Shown piece by piece: positions 23,002 through 31,451 of a DNA stretch of 42,500 nucleotides (position 1 is the stretch's first letter; every line of letters begins with the position of its first letter). Made by a program: the position numbers and the translations under genes. Where the stretch lies: the NCBI GenBank assembly GCA_905221605.1, contig CAJNDS010002437.1, forward strand, positions 87,501-130,000. Direction: 5' to 3'. The notes under the pieces were generated by a model. That model worked only from the letters and a program-made list of their open reading frames with translations, was not told the origin of the DNA and did not search any database. The DNA is from Symbiodinium natans. Lineage: Eukaryota > Sar > Dinophyceae > Suessiales > Symbiodiniaceae.

Positions 23002-23052
23002 CCCTAAACCCTAAACCCTAAACCCTAAACCCTAAACCCTAAACCCTGAACC
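23002..23052 (-). repeat. Telomere-type array, near-perfect
   Basis: About seven CCCTAAA units. Confidence 0.95.
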
Positions 23053-23141
23053 TCCAAGCAAAGCCTGTTCTGGCAAGGCGCGGAAGGCCATGGATGGTGA
23101 GCTCTCAAAGGAGGAGATGGACAAGATGGCTGCGTAGCTCT

Positions 23142-23196
23142 ATATATATATATGCATATACATATATATATATACATATACATATATAAATATAGA
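23142..23196. repeat. TA/TATACA microsatellite
   Basis: TATATA and CATATA steps, AT-only apart from single C or G. Confidence 0.9.
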
Positions 23197-23734
23197 TAGC
23201 TGTCAAGGTATCATGATCTGAATCGTGGTCTAGGGGCTCTTTCAAACGGCTCGGGCTCGTGAGTTATGCTTGTGTAAAACTGCTGAACCCAGCTAGACGT
23301 TGCTGAGCTGGCAGCCAAAGTCTTGAAGGCATGTCTCGCCATGCCTCCCAGAATTTTCGTGTACAATTGCAGAGCTTGAAGTCTTGTCATGCTCATGTCC
23401 TACGACGTCTTACGCCTCAGCGACTAGACTCTCTGCAGTTGTTTCTGTGAGATAGATGTGTGGGCTGCACTGGGGTGCTAGTACTGTAGTCTAGGGGTTC
23501 GCTAGATGTGAAGGTGGTGGAAGTTCGCCGGCATGTTCCATCCATGTTGTACGCATGGGGGGTGATAAACCCCGAGATGTGAACAGCCACAGATTGGCTG
23601 GCTTAGACCTGATTCGCAGAGAAAAAGGCTTTGCCTGTGGTTGATTTTGGTAGTAGAGCGCGCTAACACACGCACATGCCAGCAGACTGCTGGCGTTGTC
23701 TTTGGAACCCTGGACCCTCGAAAACAATCCGTTG
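23197..23734. other. Unassigned DNA
   Basis: Short opposing frames only. No repeat was recognised. Confidence 0.35.
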
Positions 23735-23815
23735 TGATGTTCCTCCTTAATGGGGATTTCAGTACCCCCTATTATTATTCCGATTAAGGACTGTTAGTAT
23801 AAGGGGGAACATCCC
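23735..23815. mobile_element. Palindromic MITE-like element, family 1, left half deleted
   Basis: The right end AAGGACTGTTAGTATAAGG then GGGAACATCCC is intact. The left end GTGATGTTCCTCCTTAAT lacks the ACAGTCC inner arm. The right terminus is joined directly to telomeric repeats, and a second, mutated copy of the terminus follows them at about 23882-23897. Confidence 0.8.
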
Positions 23816-23872
23816 AACCCTAAACCTTAAACCCCTAAACCCTCAACCCTAAACCCTAAACCAATAAGAATA
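23816..23872 (-). repeat. Telomere-type array between two copies of a MITE terminus
   Basis: About eight CCCTAAA units. The left flank is GGGGGAACATCCCAACC and the right flank is GGGGAACGTCCGAACC, so the array sits inside a duplicated family 1 end. Confidence 0.85.
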
Positions 23873-23975
23873 TATGGGGAACGTCCGAACCAATCCATGT
23901 TTTGGTCTTGGCTCTTGCAGGCCTCGGGTCGTTAGGGGGGTCACGAGATGGCACCTGCCTTCGCATCAGCCTTGA

Positions 23976-24103
23976 CATGGGGATTTCCGAAAATAGGGTT
24001 TAGGGTTTAGGGTTTAGGGGTACCCTTTTTGGGGGTCCCTTTAAGGGGATTCTATTCTATTTGGGGTATAAAAGGGGGGCCCCTATTTTGGGAAATGCCC
24101 ATA
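23976..24103. mobile_element. Palindromic MITE-like element, family 3, with telomeric insertion
   Basis: The left arm GGGGATTTCCGAAAATA and right arm TATTTTGGGAAATGCCC are inverted. Compared with the copy at 17085, three extra GGGTTTA units (21 bp) lie between AAAATA and GGGGTACCC. Removing them restores the family sequence at the junction. Confidence 0.85.
23993..24019 (+). repeat. Telomere-type insertion inside a MITE
   Basis: Three perfect units plus the resident GGGG. It interrupts the left arm of the family 3 element at 23976. Confidence 0.9.
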
Positions 24104-24398
24104 TTGGCGTTCAGAGTTTACAAACAAAGCAGACCATATCATGTCATGCTCAAATCAGGGCATATCAGACCCCGCCCAAGCAAGCATTGACATCTTGATC
24201 TTGCCGCCGCGCGTCTTTGGCATGTGGCAATGGCAGCTATATGACATTGAGTCATTGAATGTCGTGCCGCTGGCCGGCACGCGTGCGCGCAGCCAAGAAG
24301 AAACGCCACTGCAATCCCATCGAGCCTCGTCAGCCTCGTCCACTGCTGGCCAGCATTCGCATGCTGCTGGTCAGCGTTCGTGTGGAACGCTGGACCTG
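24104..24398. other. Unassigned DNA
   Basis: Short opposing frames at 24141-24398, with no recognisable domain. Confidence 0.35.
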
Positions 24399-24468
24399 CT
24401 AAACCCTAAACCCTAAACCCTAAACCCTAAACCCTAAACCCTAAACCCTAAACCCTAAACCCTAAACC
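24399..24468 (-). repeat. Telomere-type array, near-perfect
   Basis: About ten uninterrupted CCCTAAA units. Confidence 0.95.
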
Positions 24469-24561
24469 TCCCATACTACATCCCCTGTTTGACTTCCGCC
24501 GTCTTGGGACGGCCTTTGGTAAATCTGTGCAAGTCCCGATGCGCAGTTTAAAGGGCCCTCA

Positions 24562-24712
24562 CTTGGAGGCTCATGGTACCAGTACTTGTTAACCCAGATA
24601 TAACTGTACTTATAACCCAGTTATCACCATATTAGGGCACTTAAGGGGCTTATAAGTGGGATATAAATAAGTACAGATATAGTTGAGTTAGTAAGTACCA
24701 TGAACCTCCGAG
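24562..24712. mobile_element. Palindromic MITE-like element, family 5
   Basis: CTTGGAGGCTCATGGTAC at left is mirrored by GTACCATGAACCTCCGAG at right. The interior TATAACTGTACTTATAACCC has a loose inverted counterpart near TAAGTACAGATATAG. About 151 bp; its sister copy is at 25279. Confidence 0.9.
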
Positions 24713-25047
24713 CAGCTCGGGTTTCATCTGGCTTCCGCAAGGGTTTACGGCTACGAGCTCGTTTTTGCTAGAGGGGGTGAAGCTTCGTGCCATTGAATCC
24801 GAAAAAGCACGGAATCACCATGATCTGAGGGCATGCTGCATCCTCCGTATCTTCCGCATTGAGGCCGGGCGAAGAAAAACTCCTGCACGACCATCAAATT
24901 TGCTGTAGTCGATGTGCTCGGATGAGCAAAGCCGCAGAGAAGTCACGAAACCACGTCCGAACCACAGAAAGAGTCCTCAGGATTGCCACCGGTACCCTGT
25001 CCCTGCTCCTGCTCGGAACGATCCTTGTTCAAGGCAGCTCGGCATTG
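24713..25047. other. Unassigned DNA
   Basis: A 70-codon frame ending in the next telomeric array is the only open frame. Its C-terminal Asn-Pro-Lys residues are translated repeat. Confidence 0.35.
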
Positions 25048-25140
25048 AACCCTAAAAACCCCAAACCCTAAACCCTAAACCCCAAACCCTAAACCCCAAA
25101 CCCTAAACCCTAAACCCTAAACCCCAAATCCTAAACCCTA
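25048..25140 (-). repeat. Telomere-type array
   Basis: About thirteen units, with recurrent CCCCAAA variants at regular places. Confidence 0.9.
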
Positions 25141-25278
25141 GAAGCCCCAAGGTTTCGAGCATCTTCCATCACAAGTGTCCTCGTCAGGTCCAGCTCTTTT
25201 TCGGATAGCTGCAGCCAGTGAAATCGAGGAGTTCACGTCAGAGCTTCCGATCTTTGGCTCACAGTGTTGCGGTCTCTG

Positions 25279-25422
25279 CTTGGAAGGTCATGGTACTTCA
25301 TGACCCACGTATAACTGTACTTATAACCCAATTCCATCCATATTAGGGCACTTAAAGGGCTTATAAGTGGTCAATTTTTAAGTACAGCTACAATTGGGTT
25401 ATAAGTACCATGAACCTCCAAG
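25279..25422. mobile_element. Palindromic MITE-like element, family 5
   Basis: CTTGGAAGGTCATGGTACTT is mirrored by AAGTACCATGAACCTCCAAG. The interior shares ATATTAGGGCACTTAA and GGGCTTATAAGTGG with the copy at 24562, about 700 bp away and in the same orientation. Confidence 0.9.
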
Positions 25423-25800
25423 CGGTTAATGTTCTCTTCATTGTCGTAAGAAATAGTGTAAGGAACGAGTGAACAGCATGAAAACCATTCTTAATGTGAA
25501 CGAACTGTGTGCTGCTGACCCAGAGATCCAAGCCTTTGTTCACCGGTATCTTCTCCTAATATTAAACGGGCTTTATTATGTTTGCAAGGAGCGCGCGAAT
25601 AATCATACAAAAGCCTATAAATGTTGGTGGAAAAGCCCCCAACTTGACTGGTTCGTTCACTTGCAACTTTACAGTTCACGCGTTCACCTCACCCAGCTCT
25701 TTTTAGCGTTACAAATGATTTCCTCGTGCAACATCCTGTCTCAAAGTTAAGCTAAGTTCGTGCGGTTCTTTCGGTCGCTCACAGTTATGATATAAAAAAT
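25423..25800. other. Unassigned AT-richer DNA
   Basis: A 93-codon frame at 25469-25750 (+) starts with ATG and has ordinary amino-acid composition. I do not recognise it, and it has no conserved motif I can name. Confidence 0.3.
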
Positions 25801-26335
25801 ATATAAAGCAGTAAGGCCACGGTTCGTGTAGGTTCGTTTCGGTTTCGGGGTACATAGTCTGGAACGGTTCCGGTTCATGTGGTTCGCTGCGGCTTGCGGT
25901 TCGGTTCGGTTCGGGTGTGCCAAACCCCCCCCCCGCCCCCAAGCCAAACAACCCCACCCCCACCTGCCCCCGGCCGCCCCTCCTTTTAACCCCTCCAGCC
26001 CCTTTCACTCCTCCCAAACCCCTCCGCCTGCCCCTCCCCTTCAGGCCCTCCCCTCCAGCCCCTCCAGCCCCTCCAGCCCTCCGCCCCTCCAGCCCCTCCA
26101 AGCCCTCCAGCCCCTCCAGCCGCTCCAGCCCCTCCAGCCCCTCCCAGCCCCCAGCCCCTCCAGGCTGGAGGGGCTGGTTGGGGGGGGGTTGCTACGATCT
26201 TGGCTTCAGGTTCGGTTCCATGGCAGTTCGTGTTTGTCGCGGTTTCGGTGGTTCACGGTTCACACGGTTCCTTCGCGCGTGCGGTTCCGGGCGGTTCGGT
26301 TCCGGTTTGCGGTTCGGTTCGCGGCTTTCCTGATA
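25800..26335. repeat. CCCCTCCAG minisatellite flanked by GGTTC-rich tracts
   Basis: The core (about 25980-26165) is a degenerate CCCCTCCAG 9-mer repeat. It ends in a perfect hairpin with 13 bp arms and a 1-base loop (26151-26177). Both flanks (25818-25917 and 26208-26335) are dense in GGTTCG, GGTTTCG and GGTTCC in the same orientation. Long Pro/Ser- and Gly/Arg-rich frames over it are repeat translation. Confidence 0.85.
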
Positions 26336-26412
26336 AAGTGAGAAAAGGTAAGGAGTGTGTGAACAAGGCGCGTATCAGCAACGACCTTTTTTGGGCGACA
26401 TGATTGTATGTG

Positions 26413-26443
26413 AACCCTAAGCCCTAAACCCTAAACCCGAAGC
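26413..26443 (-). repeat. Short telomere-type array
   Basis: Four units including CCCTAAG and CCCGAAG variants. Confidence 0.8.
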
Positions 26444-26544
26444 CTTTCCATGTCGAGGAATCCGGAGATTATTGACTGTCACCTCGCTGCTGAACACCAG
26501 CGCTCACTTGCCGGGATCCTCGGGATCTCCTACGCAAGACCTCC

Positions 26545-26576
26545 GGGTTCTTAGGAGGGAATGGGGGAAGTAGGGT
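26545..26576. mobile_element. Left part of a split family 2 element
   Basis: GGTTCTTAGGAGGGAATGGGG is the family 2 left terminus. It runs directly into TTTAGGG repeats. The matching right terminus lies at 27076-27140, about 500 bp away. Confidence 0.7.
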
Positions 26577-26704
26577 TGAGGGTTTAGGGTTTAGGCTAAG
26601 GTTTAGGGTTTAGGGTTTAGGTTTTAGGGTTTAGGGTTTAGGGTTTATAGGGTTTAGGGTTTAGGGTTTAGGGTTTAGGGTTTAGGGTTTAGGCTAAGGT
26701 TTCG
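26577..26704 (+). repeat. Telomere-type array
   Basis: About eighteen TTTAGGG units. TTTAGGCTAAGG occurs at both ends. Confidence 0.95.
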
Positions 26705-26812
26705 GGAGCATCCATGCCCGCGCGATGGATACGTCCATGTCGCTAGTGCGTGCGAATGGCCAAAGAGCATCCAGGTCGCGCGATGATTGCGTCCATGCTA
26801 GCAGTTAGCAGT
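26705..26812. repeat. 59 bp tandem duplication
   Basis: GAGCATCCA-CGCGCGATG-CGTCCATG occurs at 26706 and again at 26765 with a few substitutions. It separates two telomere-type arrays of opposite orientation. Confidence 0.7.
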
Positions 26813-26867
26813 ACCCTAAACCCTAAACCCTAAATCCTAAACCCTAAACCCTAAACCCTAAACCCTA
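26813..26867 (-). repeat. Telomere-type array
   Basis: About eight CCCTAAA units with one CCTAAAT variant. Confidence 0.95.
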
Positions 26868-26944
26868 TGGCACCGACATCCGACAGATGGCAAACACCCG
26901 GCACAGTCAGAAGATGGCACTTGGAGTCCATACTGGCCGGTTCT

Positions 26945-27074
26945 GGGGGTTTAGGGTTTAGGGTTTAGGGTTTGGGGGTTTAGGGTTTAGGGTTTAGGGG
27001 TTTAGGGGTTTAGGGGTCTAGGGGCTTAGGGGTTAAGGCCCGCACGCCAGGGGTTAAGGCATAGGGTTTAGGGC
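26945..27074 (+). repeat. Telomere-type array
   Basis: Perfect TTTAGGG at left, then the 8-mer TTTAGGGG, decaying to GGGGCTTAGGGG and GGTTAAGG at right. Confidence 0.9.
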
Positions 27075-27075
27075 T

Positions 27076-27140
27076 AGGTACCCTATGGTACCCTATAGCT
27101 AAGGGGGATGTAGGAATTCCCTCATTCTCTACGAGGAACC
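27076..27140. mobile_element. Right part of a split family 2 element
   Basis: It carries GGTACCCTAT twice in tandem, then a core remnant and TTCCCTCATTCTCTACGAGGAACC, the mirror of the left part at 26545. Confidence 0.7.
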
Positions 27141-27191
27141 ATAGTAGGTTATGCAAGACTACCCTGGAGACAGCGTACCAAGCAGGGCGCT

Positions 27192-27421
27192 GCCCTAAAC
27201 CCCTAAACCCCTAAACCCCGAAACCCCTAAACCCCTAAACCCCTAAACCCCTAAACCCCTAAACCCCTAAACCCCTAAACCCCTAAACCCCTAAACTAAA
27301 CCTAAACCCCTAAACCCCTAAACCCCCTAAACCCCTAAACCCCTAAACCCCTAAACCCTAAACCCTAAGCCCTAAACCCAAAACCCAAAACCCAAAACCC
27401 TAAACCCTAAACCCTAAACCC
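27192..27421 (-). repeat. Long telomere-type array, 8-mer and 7-mer blocks
   Basis: About 230 bp. The left two thirds use the 8-mer CCCCTAAA, then 7-mer CCCTAAA with a short block of CCCAAAA. Confidence 0.95.
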
Positions 27422-27489
27422 AGTGCCTGGAGGTCATGCTTGCCAGCACTGCTTTGGAGAGCCCGGTGGCCATGACGCTTGACAGGATA

Positions 27490-27592
27490 CTAAACCCTAA
27501 ACCCTAAACCCTAAACCCTAAACCCTAAACCCTAAACCCTAAACCCTAAACCCTAAACCCTAAACCCTAAACCCTAAACCCTAAACCCTAAG
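27490..27592 (-). repeat. Telomere-type array, perfect
   Basis: About fourteen uninterrupted CCCTAAA units. Confidence 0.97.
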
Positions 27593-27742
27593 TCATGTGA
27601 GAACATCCTAGTGGCTTTGCCGCCGATTCTCCGAAACCTCCGTCGCCCCCTTGATGCTGGAGATGCCACGCTTGCCTGGTTAAATCTCGCGCCTATGAAC
27701 TTCTTGGATCCAGGGTGTGCGGAATGGAAGTTCAGCGTGTGA

Positions 27743-27809
27743 CCCTAAACCCTAAACCTAAACCCTAAACCCTGTACCCTGTAAACCCTACACCCTAAAC
27801 CCTAAACCA
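27743..27809 (-). repeat. Telomere-type array
   Basis: About nine units with CCTGTACCC and CCCTACA variants. Confidence 0.85.
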
Positions 27810-28407
27810 AAATCACCGAGCCCGGGGTTAATTGTGTGAGTCTCAGGAACAAGTTCGTGCACATGGTCAGGACCGCCCGGGCTTGCGAAACTCTGTGGGG
27901 CCTCTGGGGCAGATCGCATTATATAGGTGCAGTTCGCTTGACTCACAAAGGCACTATTCTTGCTCATTCGGCCTTATTCTGAACCTCGTTTCCTTGTTTA
28001 ATAGCCCAAAGCCACCGACAAAGAACCTACCAAGACCCATGATTTACTACAGCTACCTGATGTGTGAGCCATCCTGCCGATTTCAGACAGGTTTACGGAC
28101 ACTTCGCCGCAGTGTCTGGGGGTGAGCACTCCAAGGGTACTTTGGCCAGCGGGACTTTCTGCAGGCTGAAGCATGAGAATCGAGTGCCCTGAGGCCTGAG
28201 GGCGGCGCGCAACCAAACTAAAGATACAAGAAACAAAAGCAAGCTCCTGCTTCAGATCTTCGCAACCACAAACGCCTGCTTATGAGGGCGGGAAGAGCCA
28301 ACACGTGCACGAGGACGGTCGAGCGAAGAAACAAAGGCATCCGAAGCCTTCATGTGAGGACGGAGCATTTCAAAGGAGCTGGCCTTCGCTGGAACATCTC
28401 GTGCGGC
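27810..28407. other. Unassigned DNA
   Basis: A 97-codon frame at 27832-28125 (+) opposes a 72-codon minus frame. Neither has a motif. Confidence 0.35.
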
Positions 28408-29120
28408 TCACATCACCGAGGGCACCGAGCTCGATCCAAAGCGGGCGCGGGGACTGCGCACAGCAACACAGAGCTCCTGCAGCATCTCGCCATGCAGCGT
28501 TTCAGGAGCCTCGCCCTCACCGGTTGCCACTGCGCGGGCCACATCCCAAAGAATGCGGCTTGCCGAAGCTTCCCATGCCCCAGTGCTCTCCAACACCATT
28601 GGCTGGAACTTCACGCCGTGACTTGCGCAGACGTTGGCAGTGTGGAGGTGTGCTTTTTTGGTGCGGGCGTAGGCAGCAGCCGCCGCACAAGCTACCCGTC
28701 CTGCCCCAGCAACGGACTCCGACCACTGGCAGGCTGTGACGGCAAGGTCAAAGGAAGTCGGAGCTGTCAGCAGACCTGCGGCGGGCCTGCAGAAGGAGTC
28801 CGGTCCTCTCCCGGCCAAGTTGGCCCAGGAACAGTTCACCCCCAGCGGCACAAGTACCAGCATGGGTCCAAGACCCCGTCGCACTTGGGGCACCAGGTGT
28901 CCTTCGCTGCCTCCTTGACCAGCAGCTTGTGACGCAACAATAACCTGCGGGCTCCATGCGCTTGAGGAAGCGGGGAGCGGCTGCCAAGAAGGCCCTTGCC
29001 CCGGGGTCGGCGTCGGAACGCCTGACTGCCTTGTGAGCGAGCTGCTTTGCTTGGCCTGGAACGCGTAGTGGCCCCATAAGCCGGTGAGGAGGCATGGTAC
29101 AGCAGCAGCCTCTTGATCAT
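28408..29120 (-). pseudogene. 3' end of a LINE-like retroelement ORF, frame-disrupted
   Basis: Reading the minus strand from about 29020 down to 28408, blocks appear in the order I know from the C-terminus of non-LTR-type retroelement ORFs in algae and alveolates. First is a GARAFLAAAPRF block (about 29010-28975). Next is a zinc-ribbon-like DTWCPKCDGVLDP block (about 28900-28862), then FDLAVTACQW (about 28755). Last is an Ala-rich helix ending GVKFQPMVLESTGAWE and a short C-terminal helix. The three blocks lie in three different frames, so there are at least two frameshifts. No reverse transcriptase YxDD core is visible; this is only a 3' remnant. The 216-codon plus frame at 28282-28932 is its antisense shadow. 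Assignment rests on motif memory, not alignment. Confidence 0.6.
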
Positions 29121-29267
29121 GTAGAGGCAGCAGAAACGTTAAACGCAGGGTCCTGCTGAGCACAGGCGTCAGCACAACTGCCCCAGCGTGCGCAAGGCCA
29201 CGAGTCGTCTGCGCAGCCTGGTCCGCAGTCAGGTGAAGGCTCGTGAGGCTGCTCAAGCAGCAGGCTT

Positions 29268-29515
29268 CCCTGGATGTGGGCACTCCAGGGATAATGCTCG
29301 GCGGGACGCTCTGGGGTTTTCCCTGGTGGTGGGCGTCCTGAGCGTGGACACTCCAGGATACTCGGCGGGACTCTTTGCGGGTTTCTCCGCGGTGGCAGCG
29401 ATTCCAAGGATGATCGGCAGGACTCTGCTGCGGACTCCTCCGGGGTCCCGGGCGCTCCTGGGCACTCCAGATGTTCAACGGGACTCGAGGGATACTGGGT
29501 GGGATTCTCTTCGGC
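29268..29515. repeat. Degenerate minisatellite, unit about 50-67 bp
   Basis: Four copies begin CACTCCAGG or similar (29280, 29348, 29400, 29462), each followed by GGATA-TCGGCGGGACTCT-type sequence. The array lies between the retroelement remnant and a telomere-type array. The frame across it yields a recurring Ser-Pro-Arg-rich peptide. Confidence 0.75.
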
Positions 29516-29546
29516 TCCAAGCAGGGAGGCGGCGGAGAGGCGAGGA

Positions 29547-29609
29547 GTTTAGGGTTTAGGGTTTAGGGTTTAGGGTTTAGGGTTTAGGGTTTAGGGTTTA
29601 GGGTTTAGG
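29547..29609 (+). repeat. Telomere-type array, perfect
   Basis: Nine uninterrupted TTTAGGG units. Confidence 0.97.
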
Positions 29610-29860
29610 ATATGGCTGACTTAAAGCCGGACAACCCCACACCCAGGGTGGAGAATGAAGCCCCAGAAATTCCAAACCCATTTCAGACGCATCGAATCTG
29701 GAAAAACCTTGAAGTGGCGCCTAAACCCGAAGCCCGAAACCCTACACCTTAAACCCTCCGAGTACCCGATCCAAAATTTCATCAGGAAGCTGCCAACGGT
29801 AAAGCCTGCGGAGCCTCCAAGGTTGTTCTCAAATCTCAAGGCCGGTCCTGGTAGGGGAAC
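29610..29860. other. Unassigned DNA with a degenerate telomeric patch
   Basis: About 29720-29758 contains CCTAAACCCGAAGCCC-like decayed repeat. The rest is unrecognised. Confidence 0.5.
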
Positions 29861-30140
29861 CCCCTAAACCCTAAACCCCCAAAACCCTAAACCCTAAACC
29901 CTAACCCCTAACCCCTAAACCCTAAACCCTAAACCCTAAACCCTAAACCCTAAACCCTAAACCCTAAACCCTAAACCCAAACCCCTAAACCCTAAACCCT
30001 AAACCCTAAACCCTAAACCCTAAACCCTAAACCCTAAACCCTAAACCCTAAACCCTAAACCCTAAACCCTAACCTAAACCCTAAACCCTAAACCCTAACC
30101 TAAACCCTAAACCCGAAACCCGAAACCCTAAACCCCAAGC
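29861..30140 (-). repeat. Longest clean telomere-type array
   Basis: About 280 bp and about 39 units, mostly perfect CCCTAAA, with CCTAA slip variants and a final CCCGAAA pair. Confidence 0.97.
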
Positions 30141-30142
30141 CC

Positions 30143-30284
30143 GGGTTATAGGGTTTATCGGGTTCATCGGGGTGATTGTGTTTTTGTGGTTTTTAGGATT
30201 TAGGGCACTTCTCCTAAAATAGGGGGGGGGGGGGTTTAGGTTTTAGGGCTTAAGGCTTCAGGGCTTAAAGGCTTAGGGGGATGG
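30143..30284 (+). repeat. Degenerate telomere-type array in opposite orientation
   Basis: GGGTTATAGGGTTTATCGGG, then GGATTTAGGG, a G13 run and TTTAGGTTTTAGGGCTTAAGG. It directly abuts the array at 29861, giving a CCCTAAA-to-TTTAGGG inversion point at about 30141. Confidence 0.85.
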
Positions 30285-30780
30285 GTTAGAGACTTCTCTT
30301 TAGGGCAACTGTAGGGTGCAGGGTGTGCATTTTTGTTTTCAGGCTAATTCCTTGAGATCTTGCATTGAAAAAGGTGCTGTTTCTGGAAGACGCTGCCATT
30401 CTAAAGAACTCGTTCTGGAATCCCGCAGATGCGATGCTGGGCTGCATTCAACAGTCAGACAGGGAAGCAGTAACATGAACATGTATGTTGATGTCATGTC
30501 AAAACGCGCCAGGAAATCGCGTGGCTCATGTGCATCAGACTCACACACGTCTTGAAGCCTGAGAGGAACTTTAACAACTCGAATGGCATGAATTACCGGA
30601 AGATGGCTGGCAGATTGCCCAGTGCTGTGATTTCAAGATCAGTGAGTCCCAATAGCAGCATGTGTCAGCTCAACGGTTGGAGAATGTCCCAGGATTCAGG
30701 TTAGAAGCAAAGATGGTCGCAGCATGGACCAAAGGGTTTGAAGGTCTGGACGGAGGTTGGCGACTTGATTGCACGGAGGC
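30285..30780. other. Unassigned DNA
   Basis: Opposing frames at 30316-30555. No motif or repeat. Confidence 0.35.
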
Positions 30781-31130
30781 TCTGGTGATCCTGTTTGCAC
30801 CCGCGGTGTTGCGTGTGAATGGCCATGTGATCGTGGATAGTTCGTGTGTTCAGCAGTCGTCAGAATTCAAGGGTATACGACAATGGGGCAAAGGTTGTCG
30901 GAATAGGCGCGGCCTGTGGCTTATGTATGGAGCAATCTGTCATTCAGGCTGCATCACACGTTGGCATGTTGAAGCATTCTCATCTTATGTGGATCCTCTT
31001 TGGAAGGAGGAATTGGCTTCGACCCGAGTGGTTTCACTCACGTCTCGATTTTTGATTTATGTGCTACTGAACAACAAGCTCAGGCGCAACACTGGGGCTC
31101 ACGAGTCAAAGTTCACGCGCTCTACTCCGC
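30781..31130 (+). pseudogene. Decayed C5-methyltransferase-like domain, copy A
   Basis: Three consecutive protein-like blocks occur in three frames: APAVLRVNGHVIVDSSCVQ (about 30800-30860), VVGIGAACGLCMEQ (about 30894-30935) and GGIGFDPSGFTHVSIFDLCA (31003-31062), then QQAQAQHW. The last block has the Gly-rich turn, GF and acidic D spacing of the SAM-binding motif I/II region of cytosine-5 DNA methyltransferases. I recall such domains within dinoflagellate retroelement-like ORFs. No PCQ motif follows. Frame changes imply decay. The same block recurs at 36066. Without an alignment the family is tentative; the homology of the two copies is better supported. Confidence 0.4.
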
Positions 31131-31308
31131 TAGTATCTGCTCATTGCAAGCTGTGGCGAGGCCTTATTTGAGCTGCAATCTCGACATGTCATTCCCTCAA
31201 CTCCAATGGTGGTTGATCCTGAACATCCCTGCGTTGAAAAGTCACTCCTCTGCACCAAGAAGGAGAGTGTCAAAGGCGGCTGAGACATCAGAGCAGACAA
31301 CATTGTGA

Positions 31309-31350
31309 CCCTAAACTCAAAACCCTAAACCCTAAGCCCTAAACCCTAAA
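31309..31350 (-). repeat. Telomere-type array with (TG) tail
   Basis: Five to six CCCTAAA units followed by TGTGTGTGTGTG at 31351-31362. Confidence 0.85.
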
Positions 31351-31451
31351 TGTGTGTGTGTGTGTCCCTAAGGTTCAAAGCCATGCTGAGTCAGGCGTGG
31401 AACAACAGACGAACGTCGCGTCATGAGACTGCCGGTCGCTTTGATCTTTCG

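Noticed and set aside
25877-26341. Two long Pro-rich plus frames of 138 and 154 codons
   Set aside because: Several frames are open at once because the CCCCTCCAG repeat contains no stops. This is repeat translation.
28282-28932. 216-codon plus frame
   Set aside because: Antisense to the retroelement remnant, which carries recognisable motif blocks on the minus strand.
29861-30140. A true chromosome end
   Set aside because: The longest array is internal, with unique sequence on both sides and many similar arrays elsewhere.
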